DNA of 64,000 nt from Salmonella enterica subsp. houtenae serovar Houten (GCA_900478215.1 LS483478.1:4216001-4280000), one strand, 5' to 3'. Numbered from the stretch's first letter, positions 1 to 8,262 are shown. The notes: a model not told the origin generated them from the sequence alone. Translations and numbers: made by a program.

Positions 1-92
1 GCGGCGAAATTCTCGTCTCCGGTACGCCGGAAACCGTGGCGGAGTGTGAGGCGTCGCATACCGCCCGCTTCCTTAAACCTATGCTCAAGTAG
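1..92 (+). CDS. uvrA: UvrA, excinuclease ABC subunit A (C-terminal end only)
   Basis: Only the last 29 codons and the TAG stop are inside the window. The reading frame starts at base 3 and ends in the typical UvrA tail with the SGTPE motif and the terminal FLKPMLK. UvrA is the ATP-dependent damage-recognition subunit of the UvrABC nucleotide-excision-repair nuclease. The rest of the gene lies to the left. A GC-rich hairpin follows at 100-127. Identification rests on the short tail and on gene order. Confidence 0.9.
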   Translation, partial: GEILVSGTPETVAECEASHTARFLKPMLK

Positions 93-99
93 CCTCCAC

Positions 100-127
100 G
101 CCGCTTTCCGATTCACCGGAAAGCGGC
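100..127 (+). terminator. Hairpin downstream of uvrA
   Basis: An 11-bp perfect stem (GCCGCTTTCCG with its complement) around a 6-base loop starts 8 bases after the uvrA stop. The following sequence is T-rich but has no continuous T run, so this may be a weak terminator or only an mRNA-end stabiliser. Confidence 0.6.
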
Positions 128-221
128 ATCATTTGCCCCATTTCATCTCATTTTCGCTCATTACACATTTGTGATTTGCGCGCCGCGTCGCTCTGGCATG
201 TAATAGCGCAAACGGTCTGTT

Positions 222-677
222 ATGGAAAACACCATGAAGTTACCCTACGCAATCACACTATTGCTGTGCCTGTTTTTATCCGCCTGTACGCTGCCTGACC
301 GCTTTAGCGCCGTGGCTTTTCACCAATTGACGTTATTACAAGCGTACTCAACCCGCTTCCTGCAGGACGCGGCGCGAGTACCGTGGCAGAAAGAGACACT
401 GATCAAGGATGACCGCAATATCCGCCAGACATTTTTTCAGGCTGAGCGGGTCGCCAGTCAACGTGGGGATAAACGCCGGCTCGATAATCTGACTCTGCTG
501 AAAAATCACTATTTGCGTCTCTATGCGCGGGTTATGCAACGTAAGCAACCACTTACTTACATCCAGGCAGAGAGATACCAACAGCAAAATAATCAGGTCT
601 GGAAATTAGCCATACAGGGTGAGTGTCTGCGTGGGGGCGCTCGCTGCGCTCAGGGAGATGAAAATGATGTCTATTAA
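222..677 (+). CDS. Uncharacterised lipoprotein (accessory gene next to uvrA)
   Basis: A 151-residue protein with a lipoprotein signal: short N-region, hydrophobic stretch, and lipobox LSAC with the lipidated cysteine at residue 22. An internal ATG at 234 would give a more usual signal peptide (MKLPYAI...) and has a weak GGA about 7 bases upstream, so it may be the true start. The mature part is rich in Gln, Arg and Leu, predicted helical, with no catalytic motif I recognise. No residue after the lipobox cysteine is Asp, so outer-membrane sorting is likely. Its end overlaps the next gene by 14 bases, suggesting translational coupling. E. coli K-12 has no equivalent gene between uvrA and yjbR that I know of. 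Function unknown. Confidence 0.75.
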   Translation: MENTMKLPYAITLLLCLFLSACTLPDRFSAVAFHQLTLLQAYSTRFLQDAARVPWQKETLIKDDRNIRQTFFQAERVASQRGDKRRLDNLTLLKNHYLRLYARVMQRKQPLTYIQAERYQQQNNQVWKLAIQGECLRGGARCAQGDENDVY

Positions 678-1002
678 CGAAATACGTAACCTGCTTACCG
701 CCGCCCGGGCCGAACATCCTCTAGCCTCCTCGGCGTTTGCCGAATTTATCCAGACGTACAAGCAGGCAAGAGAAGACAGCGACGACGGTATCCGCGAGTC
801 CGCCGCGTTTATCGCCCGCGCACTTCAGGAACACGCTCGCGGCTGGCTGGACGACGACGATATGATTATTCTGCTGGAAGGACAGCGGGATCTCGCCAGG
901 CTACGCGCCAATAATGCGCAAATCGCCCTCGGCAGCCGTATCCGGTCAACGGTCATCCGCCTCATTGATATCGCCCTGGCGTCGTTAGTCGGCAAGCTAT
1001 AA
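664..1002 (+). CDS. Uncharacterised 112-residue protein coupled to the lipoprotein gene
   Basis: The chosen ATG at 664 is preceded by a good AGGGAG site and overlaps the end of the lipoprotein gene in another frame; ATGs at 658 and 667 are alternatives. The protein is acidic and helical in its middle (a run of four Asp near residue 65) and ends in a moderately hydrophobic helix (STVIRLIDIALASLVGKL). There is no signal peptide. I do not recognise a family. The overlap with the upstream lipoprotein gene suggests the two products act together. It converges on yjbR, with no gap between the two stop codons. Confidence 0.7.
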   Translation: MMSINEIRNLLTAARAEHPLASSAFAEFIQTYKQAREDSDDGIRESAAFIARALQEHARGWLDDDDMIILLEGQRDLARLRANNAQIALGSRIRSTVIRLIDIALASLVGKL

Positions 1003-1359
1003 TCACGTCTGCGGCAATTGTTTGCGTTTATCTTCCGACAACGCATTTACTGCCTGCTGATAAGAGGCATCGACCAGATAATAGAGTTGTGAATCCGGCA
1101 GCGACCCATCCAGATAGACCGTGCTCCAGTGTGCTTTATTAAGGTGCCGACTCGGTCGTACATCGCTGTGCTGTTGGCGTAATAACTCCGCCAGTTCCGG
1201 GCTGGTTTTGAGAGAGGCAGCCGGGCGCCCTTCAACTTCTTTTACCATCGCGAAAAGTACATCTTCCACTTTAATTTGCGTCGCTTTCCAGTCGCTGTGG
1301 ACGCTCTGCTCTGCGCCAGGTTTTGCCATGCAGTATTGCAGTAATTCCGAAATGGTCAT
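1003..1359 (-). CDS. yjbR: YjbR, MmcQ/YjbR family protein
   Basis: The protein is 118 residues long and nearly identical to E. coli YjbR, a small protein of the MmcQ/YjbR family with a double-wing DNA-binding-like fold and unproven function. The start at 1359 (MTISELL) matches E. coli; a second ATG two codons upstream is also possible. The conserved block around residues 70-85 (SRHLNKAHWSTVYLD) is intact. It overlaps or abuts yjbQ upstream on the same strand, so the two are probably co-transcribed. Confidence 0.9.
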   Translation of the reverse strand: MTISELLQYCMAKPGAEQSVHSDWKATQIKVEDVLFAMVKEVEGRPAASLKTSPELAELLRQQHSDVRPSRHLNKAHWSTVYLDGSLPDSQLYYLVDASYQQAVNALSEDKRKQLPQT

Positions 1360-1361
1360 TA

Positions 1362-1778
1362 TCATTCCCCTTGTAGTGTCGCGATGATTTTACGTGAACC
1401 GCCGTAAATACGGTGCTCTCCCAACCAGATACCTTGCCATGTTCCTAACTGTAAACGCCCCTGACGCACAGGCAGCAGCAACGATACACCCAATAATGAG
1501 GACTTAATATGCGAAGGCATATCATCCGCCCCTTCGTAATCATGTTCATACGCAGTATTATCGGGGATGGTTTTCAGGAAATGGCGCTCCATATCAGCGC
1601 GCACGGTGGGATCGCAGTTTTCGTTTAACGTCAGCGAGGCCGAGGTGTGTAGCAACAACAGATGCAGCAAGCCCATTTCGACAGGCGGTAAGCCAGACAA
1701 TTTATCGACAATTTCATCTGTTATCAGATGAAACCCGCGCGGCTTCTCGCTCAGTGTAATGGTGCGCTGATACCACAT
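1362..1778 (-). CDS. yjbQ: YjbQ, UPF0047 family
   Basis: A 138-residue protein of the YjbQ/UPF0047 family. The start is placed at MWYQ (1778), matching the E. coli length; the open frame continues upstream without a convincing start. The family signature is clear: HTSASLTLNEN near residues 43-53 and the C-terminal GTWQGIWLGEHR. E. coli YjbQ is reported to have promiscuous thiamine-phosphate-synthase activity and a metal-binding His cluster; the physiological role is not settled. Its stop is separated by 2 bases from the yjbR start. Confidence 0.92.
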   Translation of the reverse strand: MWYQRTITLSEKPRGFHLITDEIVDKLSGLPPVEMGLLHLLLLHTSASLTLNENCDPTVRADMERHFLKTIPDNTAYEHDYEGADDMPSHIKSSLLGVSLLLPVRQGRLQLGTWQGIWLGEHRIYGGSRKIIATLQGE

Positions 1779-1874
1779 AGGCTGCTCCTGACTAAAAATA
1801 AACGTCTCCTGAATAGTGTGCAGCAAGTCCGGAAAAGGTAAAAGCCAGCGGGGCAAGTTTGTGCAAAAATCATG

Positions 1875-1901
1875 CAAAAAAGGAGAGCCTGTCGCTCTCC
1901 T
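1875..1901 (-). terminator. Rho-independent terminator of aphA
   Basis: On the minus strand an 8-bp GC-rich stem (AGGAGAGC with its complement) around a short loop is followed directly by six T residues, 6 bases after the aphA stop. This is a textbook intrinsic terminator. Confidence 0.85.
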
Positions 1902-1906
1902 GATTT

Positions 1907-2620
1907 TTAGTACTCCGAGTTGACAATGACTTCCTCGCCAAACGCGCCTGCCTGCGGCAGCGGTTTGTAAGTGGAGTTAGCGGCGCGCAGGATGCGAATA
2001 CCGCGGATACCACAATCACGAGCCGCGGTAATATCGTTATCCGAATCGCCGTAGAAGATACGCATGTTTTTCTCCTGGAGCCACTGGACTTTCGTATTTT
2101 GTCCCGGTTTATCGCCGGCGAAAATCACCGGATTCATATTCGCCGCCGGAATATGAAAGTTATCCGCCAGCGTTTTCGACACGGTTTCCGTTTTCGTCTG
2201 ACGACGACCAGTGACAAAGTAAATACTGTCGCCACGGCGAACATGCATATCAATGAGCTGTCGGGCCACTTCTTTCGGAATACTGAACTCATCCCAGCCG
2301 TTGTTCATTTTTTCCCAAAAGGCCGGATTTTTCAGATAATCGTCGCTGTCCGGGGAGTAGGTTTTCTTTCCGCGCCAGAATCCGGGGCTGGAAAATAACA
2401 CGGTGTCGTCAATATCAAAGCCGACCGCCATCGGCGGGCGTCCAGTAAGGCTGTTTTCAATCTGGGCGACAGAGACCCAATGGACAGGCGCTTGTTCCGC
2501 GAGTTTTGCAACATTAGTGCCCGGATTGAGCGTCGAAGGGGAAGACACTAACGCATTCGCGGAATGGTTTAGCGTAAACAACAAACAGACGACACTCAGC
2601 GCCAGGGTTATTTTTTTCAT
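1907..2620 (-). CDS. aphA: AphA, periplasmic class B acid phosphatase
   Basis: A 237-residue secreted phosphatase/phosphotransferase of the DDDD (HAD-like) superfamily. A signal peptide of about 23 residues is visible (hydrophobic core, ANA cleavage site). The first catalytic motif FDIDDT puts the nucleophile at Asp69 and the acid/base at Asp71. VTGRRQ and the GDSDND block near residues 190-195 supply the remaining Mg and phosphate ligands. It hydrolyses phosphomonoesters such as nucleotides in the periplasm. Length and motifs equal the E. coli enzyme. It is a single-gene unit with its own terminator. Confidence 0.96.
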   Translation of the reverse strand: MKKITLALSVVCLLFTLNHSANALVSSPSTLNPGTNVAKLAEQAPVHWVSVAQIENSLTGRPPMAVGFDIDDTVLFSSPGFWRGKKTYSPDSDDYLKNPAFWEKMNNGWDEFSIPKEVARQLIDMHVRRGDSIYFVTGRRQTKTETVSKTLADNFHIPAANMNPVIFAGDKPGQNTKVQWLQEKNMRIFYGDSDNDITAARDCGIRGIRILRAANSTYKPLPQAGAFGEEVIVNSEY

Positions 2621-2767
2621 AGTTTTCCCTTAAAATTCAAAATATTATAATTATCAAGATGAGTCTTTGCTCAAAAAACTATCTGACCATAACGCCAGTA
2701 ACGGTCAAAAGGAAGAATTATCTGCGGTTTTGTTACGAAAAAAGAGGACGATCACAACAGCCATTGT

Positions 2768-2802
2768 CAGGCCGGAGAGTACGATTATCGCCGTCCGGCC
2801 TG
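2768..2802. repeat. Inverted repeat between aphA and tyrB
   Basis: A 9-bp arm CAGGCCGGA is repeated in inverted orientation at 2794-2802, around a 17-base loop. It ends 4 bases before the tyrB stop and lies in the position of a tyrB transcript-end hairpin. It resembles a degenerate REP palindrome. Confidence 0.6.
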
Positions 2803-2806
2803 AACA

Positions 2807-4000
2807 TTACATGACAGCGGCAAATGCCTTCGCTACGCGTTGTACATTTGAAGAATTAAGCCCGGCGACGCACATGCGGCCACTGGCAATCAGGTAAACG
2901 CCAAACTCATCACGCAACCGATCGACCTGCTCCGCGCTTAACCCGGTATAGCTGAACATACCGCGCTGCTGTAACAAGTAATCGAAGTTGCGGTCAGGCA
3001 TCTCCGCCTTAAGCACCTTCACCAGCGTCTGGCGCATCGATATAATGCGGGTACGCATCGCTTCGACTTCCGCCAGCCAGCGCGCTTTTAACACCTCATC
3101 GCCCAGGACCGTAGCGACCACCTGTGCGCCGAAACTCGGCGGACTGGAGTAAATTTGGCGCACCGTCGCTTTTAGCTGTCCCAGAACCCGCGCTGCGATT
3201 TCGGCATCTTCACACACCACGGACAGGCCGCCGACGCGCTCGCCGTACAGCGAGAAAATCTTCGAAAAAGAATTACTGACTAACGCAGGTAACCCGGCGC
3301 TGGCAATAGCGCGAATAGCGTAAGCATCCTCGTCCATGCCTGCGCCAAACCCCTGATAAGCAATATCAAGGAACGGAATTAGATCGCGCGCTTTCAATAT
3401 CTCAATCACCGCATCCCATTGCGAAGGCGTTAAATCCGCCCCGGTCGGGTTGTGACAACAGGGGTGCAGCAGCACAATACTGCGCGCAGGTAACGTATTC
3501 AGCGTGGCCAGCAGATCGTTAAAACGGATGCCGTTAGTCGCGTCGTCATCCCAAGGGTAAGTACTCACTTCGAATCCTGCCCCGGCAAATATCGCAATAT
3601 GGTTTTCCCAGGTGGGGTCGCTTACCCATACGCCTGCGTCAGGGAAATAACGCTTCAGGAAATCCGCGCCCACTTTCAGCGCGCCGGAACCGCCTAATGT
3701 CTGGATAGTGGCCACGCGCTGTTGTTGAAGAATCGGGTGATCGGCGCCAAAGAGCAAAGGCGCGATAGTATGGCGATAAGTATTGAGCCCTTCCATCGGC
3801 AGGTACAGCGAGGCGCCATGCGGCTGCGCGTTAAGTCGGGCTTCGGCTTCGGCCACCGCTTTGAGCTGTGGGATAATCCCGTCTTCGTTGTAATACAGAC
3901 CAATGCTCAGATTCACTTTGTCGTGACGGGAGTCATCTTTAAAACGCTCCATCAGTGAAAGAATCGGATCGCCGGCATAGGCGTCAACTTTTTGAAACAC
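2807..4000 (-). CDS. tyrB: TyrB, aromatic amino-acid aminotransferase
   Basis: A 397-residue PLP enzyme of aminotransferase class I, catalysing the last step of tyrosine and phenylalanine synthesis and contributing to leucine synthesis. The PLP lysine is Lys247 in SNSFSKIF, the substrate-carboxylate arginine lies in the C-terminal GRMCVAG region, and HPCCHNPTGAD near residues 179-189 supplies the PLP-ring Asn. Length equals E. coli TyrB. The leader holds a TGTAAA half-site immediately upstream of the start, as expected for TyrR repression, but I cannot confirm a full TyrR box. Confidence 0.97.
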   Translation of the reverse strand: MFQKVDAYAGDPILSLMERFKDDSRHDKVNLSIGLYYNEDGIIPQLKAVAEAEARLNAQPHGASLYLPMEGLNTYRHTIAPLLFGADHPILQQQRVATIQTLGGSGALKVGADFLKRYFPDAGVWVSDPTWENHIAIFAGAGFEVSTYPWDDDATNGIRFNDLLATLNTLPARSIVLLHPCCHNPTGADLTPSQWDAVIEILKARDLIPFLDIAYQGFGAGMDEDAYAIRAIASAGLPALVSNSFSKIFSLYGERVGGLSVVCEDAEIAARVLGQLKATVRQIYSSPPSFGAQVVATVLGDEVLKARWLAEVEAMRTRIISMRQTLVKVLKAEMPDRNFDYLLQQRGMFSYTGLSAEQVDRLRDEFGVYLIASGRMCVAGLNSSNVQRVAKAFAAVM

Positions 4001-4095
4001 GCGATGGTTCTCCAGGTTTACAGAGGGGCAGGAAATAACACAATAAACCGGAAGGGCGAGAAGATCGAGAGGATGTTGCGGTGGATGCGAATATT

Positions 4096-4176
4096 GCCGG
4101 ATGGCGGCGTGAACGTCTTATCCGGCCTACAGCCAATGCGCGATACCGGCCGGATAAGCGCAAGCGCCACCCGGCC
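4096..4176. repeat. BIME: two REP palindromes between tyrB and alr
   Basis: REP unit 4096-4130 (GCCGGATGGCGGCG ... TATCCGGCCTAC) is followed by a second unit at 4148-4176 in the opposite orientation, sharing the CCGGATAAGCG core. Such REP pairs typically protect upstream mRNA ends and bind DNA gyrase or IHF. The unit is downstream of alr on the minus strand. Confidence 0.9.
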
Positions 4177-4186
4177 CGCCGCGCAT

Positions 4187-5266
4187 TTAATCAATATATT
4201 TCATCGCCACCCTTGAGGTCAGGCGCGTGATAAGTTCGTAAGCACTTACTTTTGTCATTTCAGCGATACGTTCAACCGGCAGACCTTCACCCCATAAAAC
4301 TACCGGATCGCCCGCTTTATCCTGCGCGTTTGGCCCCAAATCCACGCAAATCATATCCATCGCCACCCGTCCGACAATCGGGACTTCACGACCATTGACC
4401 AGTACTGGCGTACCGGAAGGCGCCGCACGCGGATAGCCATCACCATAGCCCATCGCCACTACGCCCAGACGCGTATCGCGCTCACTCACCCATGTCCCGC
4501 CGTAGCCCACCGGTTCGCCCGCTTTGTGGTCACGCGCCGCGATCAAACTGGAGGTTAAGGACATCACCGGCTGAAAACCAAAATCCGGCCCCCAGGGTTT
4601 GTGCTCCAACGGCGATACGCCATACAAAATGATTCCCGGGCGCGCCCAGTCAAAGTGAGACTGCGGCCACAGCAGAATACCGCCAGACGCGGCAATAGAG
4701 CGCTGGCCAGGTTTGCCCCGACAGAAAGCGTTAAAAATTTCAAGCTGATGCTCGGTAGCGCCGCATTCCGGCTCATCCGCACGGGCAAAATGGCTAACGA
4801 TATTCACCGGCTGGCGGACATTTTTACAGTGCGTCAGACGCTGGTAGAACGCCTCCGCCTCTTCGGGGCGCACGCCGAGACGATGCATACCGGTATCCAG
4901 TTTCATCCAGACCGTCACTGGCTCCGCCAGCTCCACCGCCTCCAGAGCGGCAAGCTGCTCTTGATTATGTACGGCGGTATGCAGACGTTGCGCGGAAATG
5001 GTCGGCAGATCGGCGGCGTCGAAAAAACCCTCCAGCAGCAGGATAGGTTGCGTGATCCCGCCCGCTCGCAGACGTAGAGCCTCTTCAAGACGCGCCACGC
5101 CAAAAGCGTCAGCATCAGGGAGCGTTCGCGCGGTCTCCAGAAGACCGTGTCCATAAGCGTTCGCTTTCACCACCGCAACCAGCTTACTGGCAGGCGCCAG
5201 CTCACGCAGACGTTGCAGGTTGTGTCGCAGAGCGCGGCGGTTAATGACGACTGTTGCCGCTTGCAT
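4187..5266 (-). CDS. alr: Alr, biosynthetic alanine racemase
   Basis: A 359-residue fold-type III PLP enzyme that makes D-alanine for peptidoglycan. The PLP lysine is Lys34 in VVKANAYGHG, the classic signature at the N-terminus. The opposite-face catalytic tyrosine lies in the VAMGYGDGYPR block near residue 255. The C-terminal beta domain (VPIVGRVAMDMICVDL) is complete. It sits 31 bases downstream of the dnaB stop on the same strand, as in E. coli, so it is probably read with dnaB. Confidence 0.97.
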   Translation of the reverse strand: MQAATVVINRRALRHNLQRLRELAPASKLVAVVKANAYGHGLLETARTLPDADAFGVARLEEALRLRAGGITQPILLLEGFFDAADLPTISAQRLHTAVHNQEQLAALEAVELAEPVTVWMKLDTGMHRLGVRPEEAEAFYQRLTHCKNVRQPVNIVSHFARADEPECGATEHQLEIFNAFCRGKPGQRSIAASGGILLWPQSHFDWARPGIILYGVSPLEHKPWGPDFGFQPVMSLTSSLIAARDHKAGEPVGYGGTWVSERDTRLGVVAMGYGDGYPRAAPSGTPVLVNGREVPIVGRVAMDMICVDLGPNAQDKAGDPVVLWGEGLPVERIAEMTKVSAYELITRLTSRVAMKYID

Positions 5267-5297
5267 TTGAATTCCTTGTTAAAAGAAGGACGGAGAG

Positions 5298-6713
5298 TTA
5301 CTCATCATCGTATTGCGGTCCCGCATAGTTATCGAAGCGCGACCACTGACCGTTGAACGTCAGGCGAACCGTACCGATAGGACCGTTACGTTGCTTACCA
5401 ATAATAATTTCAGCAATGCCTTTTAAATCGCTATTCTCGTGATAAACCTCATCACGGTAGATAAACATAATTAAGTCGGCATCCTGTTCAATAGAGCCGG
5501 ATTCACGCAGGTCGGAGTTCACCGGGCGTTTATCCGCACGTTGTTCCAGAGAGCGGTTAAGCTGCGATAGCGCCACGACCGGCACCTGAAGTTCCTTCGC
5601 CAGCGCTTTCAACGAACGGGAAATTTCGGCGATTTCCAGAGTACGGTTATCAGAAAGCGACGGCACGCGCATCAATTGCAGATAGTCGATCATAATCAGA
5701 CTTAACCCGCCATGTTCGCGGAAAATACGCCGCGCGCGCGAACGGACTTCTGTCGGCGTAAGACCCGAGGAGTCGTCAATATACATATTGCGTTTCTCCA
5801 ACAGAATGCCCATCGTGCCGGAGATTCGCGCCCAGTCTTCATCATCGAGTTGACCGGTACGAATACGTGTCTGATCGACGCGAGACAGCGAGGCCAGCAT
5901 ACGCATCATGATCTGTTCGCCGGGCATCTCCAGACTAAAAATCAGTACCGGTTTATCCTGCAACATCGCCGCATTTTCGCAGAGGTTCATCGCAAAAGTG
6001 GTTTTACCCATTGAGGGACGCGCCGCGACGATGATCAAATCCGAACGCTGTAACCCTGCCGTCTTTTTATTGAGATCCTGATAGCCGGTATCCACACCGG
6101 TAACGCCATCGTGCGGTTGCTGGAACAACTGCTCAATACGCGCCACGGTAGCGTCGAGAATTTGGTCGATGCTTTTCGGACCTTCGTCTTTGTTGGCCCG
6201 GTTTTCCGCGATCTGGAAGACGCGCGACTCCGCCAGATCCAGCAGTTCGTCGCTATTGCGCCCCTGTGGATCGTAACCGGCGTCCGCAATTTCATGCGCC
6301 ACAGCGATCATATCGCGGACCACGGCGCGTTCGCGCACAATATCCGCATACGCGCTGATATTCGCCGCGCTTGGCGTGTTTTTAGACAACTCAGCCAGAT
6401 AGGCGAAGCCGCCGACGCTGTCCAGTTGGCCCTGCCGCTCCAGCGATTCCGCGAGCGTAATCAGGTCAATAGGACTGCCGCTTTCCTGCAAGCGCCCCAT
6501 TTCCGTAAAAATGTGGCGATGCGGGCGGGTGTAGAAATCTTCCGCCACCACGCGCTCGGCCACATCGTCCCAGCGCTCGTTATCCAGCATTAAACCGCCC
6601 AACACCGACTGTTCCGCTTCAATCGAGTGCGGCGGCACTTTTATCCCGGCAACCTGCGGATCGCGGTCGCGGGCATCAGTCTGTGGTTTGTTGAAGGGTT
6701 TATTTCCTGCCAT
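5298..6713 (-). CDS. dnaB: DnaB, replicative DNA helicase
   Basis: A 471-residue hexameric 5'-3' helicase that unwinds the fork and recruits primase. The N-terminal DnaB domain (residues about 25-130) is followed by the RecA-like motor with Walker A (RPSMGKTT, about 231-238), Walker B (LIMIDYLQL) and the arginine-finger region near the C-terminus. Length and sequence equal the E. coli protein. The start is divergent from qor, with 64 bases between the two starts; the longer open frame of qor that overlaps dnaB is not used. Confidence 0.98.
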   Translation of the reverse strand: MAGNKPFNKPQTDARDRDPQVAGIKVPPHSIEAEQSVLGGLMLDNERWDDVAERVVAEDFYTRPHRHIFTEMGRLQESGSPIDLITLAESLERQGQLDSVGGFAYLAELSKNTPSAANISAYADIVRERAVVRDMIAVAHEIADAGYDPQGRNSDELLDLAESRVFQIAENRANKDEGPKSIDQILDATVARIEQLFQQPHDGVTGVDTGYQDLNKKTAGLQRSDLIIVAARPSMGKTTFAMNLCENAAMLQDKPVLIFSLEMPGEQIMMRMLASLSRVDQTRIRTGQLDDEDWARISGTMGILLEKRNMYIDDSSGLTPTEVRSRARRIFREHGGLSLIMIDYLQLMRVPSLSDNRTLEIAEISRSLKALAKELQVPVVALSQLNRSLEQRADKRPVNSDLRESGSIEQDADLIMFIYRDEVYHENSDLKGIAEIIIGKQRNGPIGTVRLTFNGQWSRFDNYAGPQYDDE

Positions 6714-6777
6714 AGTGAATGGAGTTACCGAGATAGTGATTGGGTCGAAAGATTACCACATTTCTTTTGGAGGAAGC

Positions 6778-7761
6778 ATGGCAACGCGTATTGAATTTCA
6801 CAAGCATGGTGGTCCGGAAGTGCTTCAGGTCGCAGAGTTTACGCCAACGGAACCGGCGGAACACGAAATCCAGGTTGAGAACAAAGCCATTGGTATCAAC
6901 TTCATCGATACCTATATCCGTAGCGGACTCTATCCCCCTCCGTCGTTGCCTGCAGGACTGGGAACCGAGGCCGCAGGTGTAGTCAGTAAAGTCGGCAGCG
7001 GCGTAGAGCACATTCGCGTTGGCGATCGCGTCGTCTACGCGCAGTCAACGCTCGGCGCTTACAGTTCAGTCCATAACGTCTCCGCAGATAAAGCCGCGAT
7101 TTTACCTGACGCGATTTCCTTCGAACAAGCGGCAGCCTCTTTTCTCAAGGGATTAACCGTTTTTTACCTGTTGCGCAAAACCTATGAAGTGAAACCCGAC
7201 GAGCCCTTTCTGTTTCATGCCGCTGCGGGCGGCGTCGGTCTGATCGCCTGCCAATGGGCGAAAGCGCTGGGCGCGAAGCTTATCGGTACCGTCGGTAGCG
7301 AGCAAAAAGCGCAGCGGGCGCTGGACGCTGGCGCCTGGCAGGTGATTAATTACCGTGAGGAGAGCATTGTAGAACGGGTAAAAGAGATCACCGGCGGCAA
7401 AAAAGTCCGCGTGGTCTATGACTCCGTGGGGAAAGATACCTGGGAAGCCTCGCTGGACTGCCTGCAACGTCGGGGACTGATGGTTAGTTTCGGCAATGCG
7501 TCCGGCCCCGTCACCGGCGTGAACTTAGGTATTCTGAATCAGAAAGGTTCCCTGTATGCCACGCGACCTTCACTACAGGGGTATATTACGACGCGTGAAG
7601 AACTGACCGAAGCCAGCAATGAATTGTTCTCATTGATTGCCAGCGGCGTGATTAAAGTCGATGTGGCTGAAAATCAACGCTATGCGTTAAAAGATGCCCG
7701 TCGCGCGCATGAAGTTCTGGAAAGTCGAGCCACACAGGGCTCAAGCCTGCTAATTCCGTAA
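6778..7761 (+). CDS. qor: Qor, NADPH-dependent quinone oxidoreductase 1
   Basis: A 327-residue medium-chain dehydrogenase/reductase of the zinc-free zeta-crystallin type. The nucleotide-binding motif AAGGVGLIA lies near residue 150, and no zinc ligands are present. The start at 6778 has a strong GGAGG site and gives exactly the E. coli length; an ATG at 6688 in the same frame would run into dnaB. The gene is followed by an intrinsic terminator at 7780. Confidence 0.96.
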   Translation: MATRIEFHKHGGPEVLQVAEFTPTEPAEHEIQVENKAIGINFIDTYIRSGLYPPPSLPAGLGTEAAGVVSKVGSGVEHIRVGDRVVYAQSTLGAYSSVHNVSADKAAILPDAISFEQAAASFLKGLTVFYLLRKTYEVKPDEPFLFHAAAGGVGLIACQWAKALGAKLIGTVGSEQKAQRALDAGAWQVINYREESIVERVKEITGGKKVRVVYDSVGKDTWEASLDCLQRRGLMVSFGNASGPVTGVNLGILNQKGSLYATRPSLQGYITTREELTEASNELFSLIASGVIKVDVAENQRYALKDARRAHEVLESRATQGSSLLIP

Positions 7762-7779
7762 TAGCTCTGCAAAGAAATT

Positions 7780-7810
7780 GGGCTTCCACCCGGGAAGCCC
7801 TTTCTTTTTT
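7780..7810 (+). terminator. Intrinsic terminator of qor
   Basis: The stem GGGCTTCC/GGAAGCCC is followed by TTTCTTTTTT. It starts 19 bases after the qor stop. Read on the minus strand the same hairpin could also end the pspG transcript, though the T tract on that side (ATTTCTTTG) is weaker. Confidence 0.85.
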
Positions 7811-7934
7811 GTTCGGCCGTATGTAGGGTACAGCGCGATGAATTCGTTACCTGCGCAATCATGACAGATTTAATAATCGATTCCTATTTGCTTATGAGGG
7901 CAAAGTTTCAGGTTGTGACGAACCGCTCACTACC

Positions 7935-8177
7935 TTAGTAAAACCGACGGTTATTGCGCTGATACTGTGGGACTTTTGGCGTTTTTACTGCTTTGATCAC
8001 CCACACTACCGCTACTGCCAGCAGTAGCCACGGTAACAACTTGATCATCAGTGCGAACATCCCGCCCAGAAACATGACGGCGGTCGCCACAACCAACGCG
8101 GCCAGAATGCCCAGCAAGGAGACGCCAGTCACCATTAGCATCAGAAAAAAGCCAAGCACAAAAAGTAGTTCCAGCAT
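7935..8177 (-). CDS. pspG: PspG, phage-shock protein G
   Basis: An 80-residue inner-membrane protein with two or three hydrophobic segments (about residues 2-22, 25-45 and 45-63) and a basic tail. The start at 8177 (MLELLF) matches E. coli; an upstream in-frame ATG at 8201 is not favoured. PspG belongs to the sigma-54/PspF-controlled envelope-stress regulon that protects proton-motive force. A sigma-54-like -24/-12 element is visible at 8245-8262. The gene stands alone between qor and dusA. Confidence 0.92.
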   Translation of the reverse strand: MLELLFVLGFFLMLMVTGVSLLGILAALVVATAVMFLGGMFALMIKLLPWLLLAVAVVWVIKAVKTPKVPQYQRNNRRFY

Positions 8178-8202
8178 AGTCGCTCCCCATAAAGATGACA
8201 TT

Positions 8203-8229
8203 GCCCGGCGGCACTACGCTTACCGGGTC
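8203..8229. repeat. REP-like palindrome in the pspG leader
   Basis: GCCCGGCGGC and the complementary TACCGGGTC end flank CACTACGCT, the pattern of a short REP unit. It lies between the pspG start and its sigma-54 promoter, so it would be transcribed into the 5' leader. It is also just downstream of dusA. Confidence 0.6.
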
Positions 8230-8244
8230 TTCTCAGATAAGCTA

Positions 8245-8262
8245 TTACAAAAATCATGCCAA
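8245..8262 (-). promoter_or_regulatory. Sigma-54 (-24/-12) promoter of pspG
   Basis: The minus strand reads TTGGCATGATTTTTGTAA, matching the sigma-54 consensus TGGCACG-N4-TTGC with TTGT at -12. It lies 68 bases upstream of the pspG start, the expected place for a PspF-activated promoter. A PspF binding site further upstream was not resolved. Confidence 0.7.
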
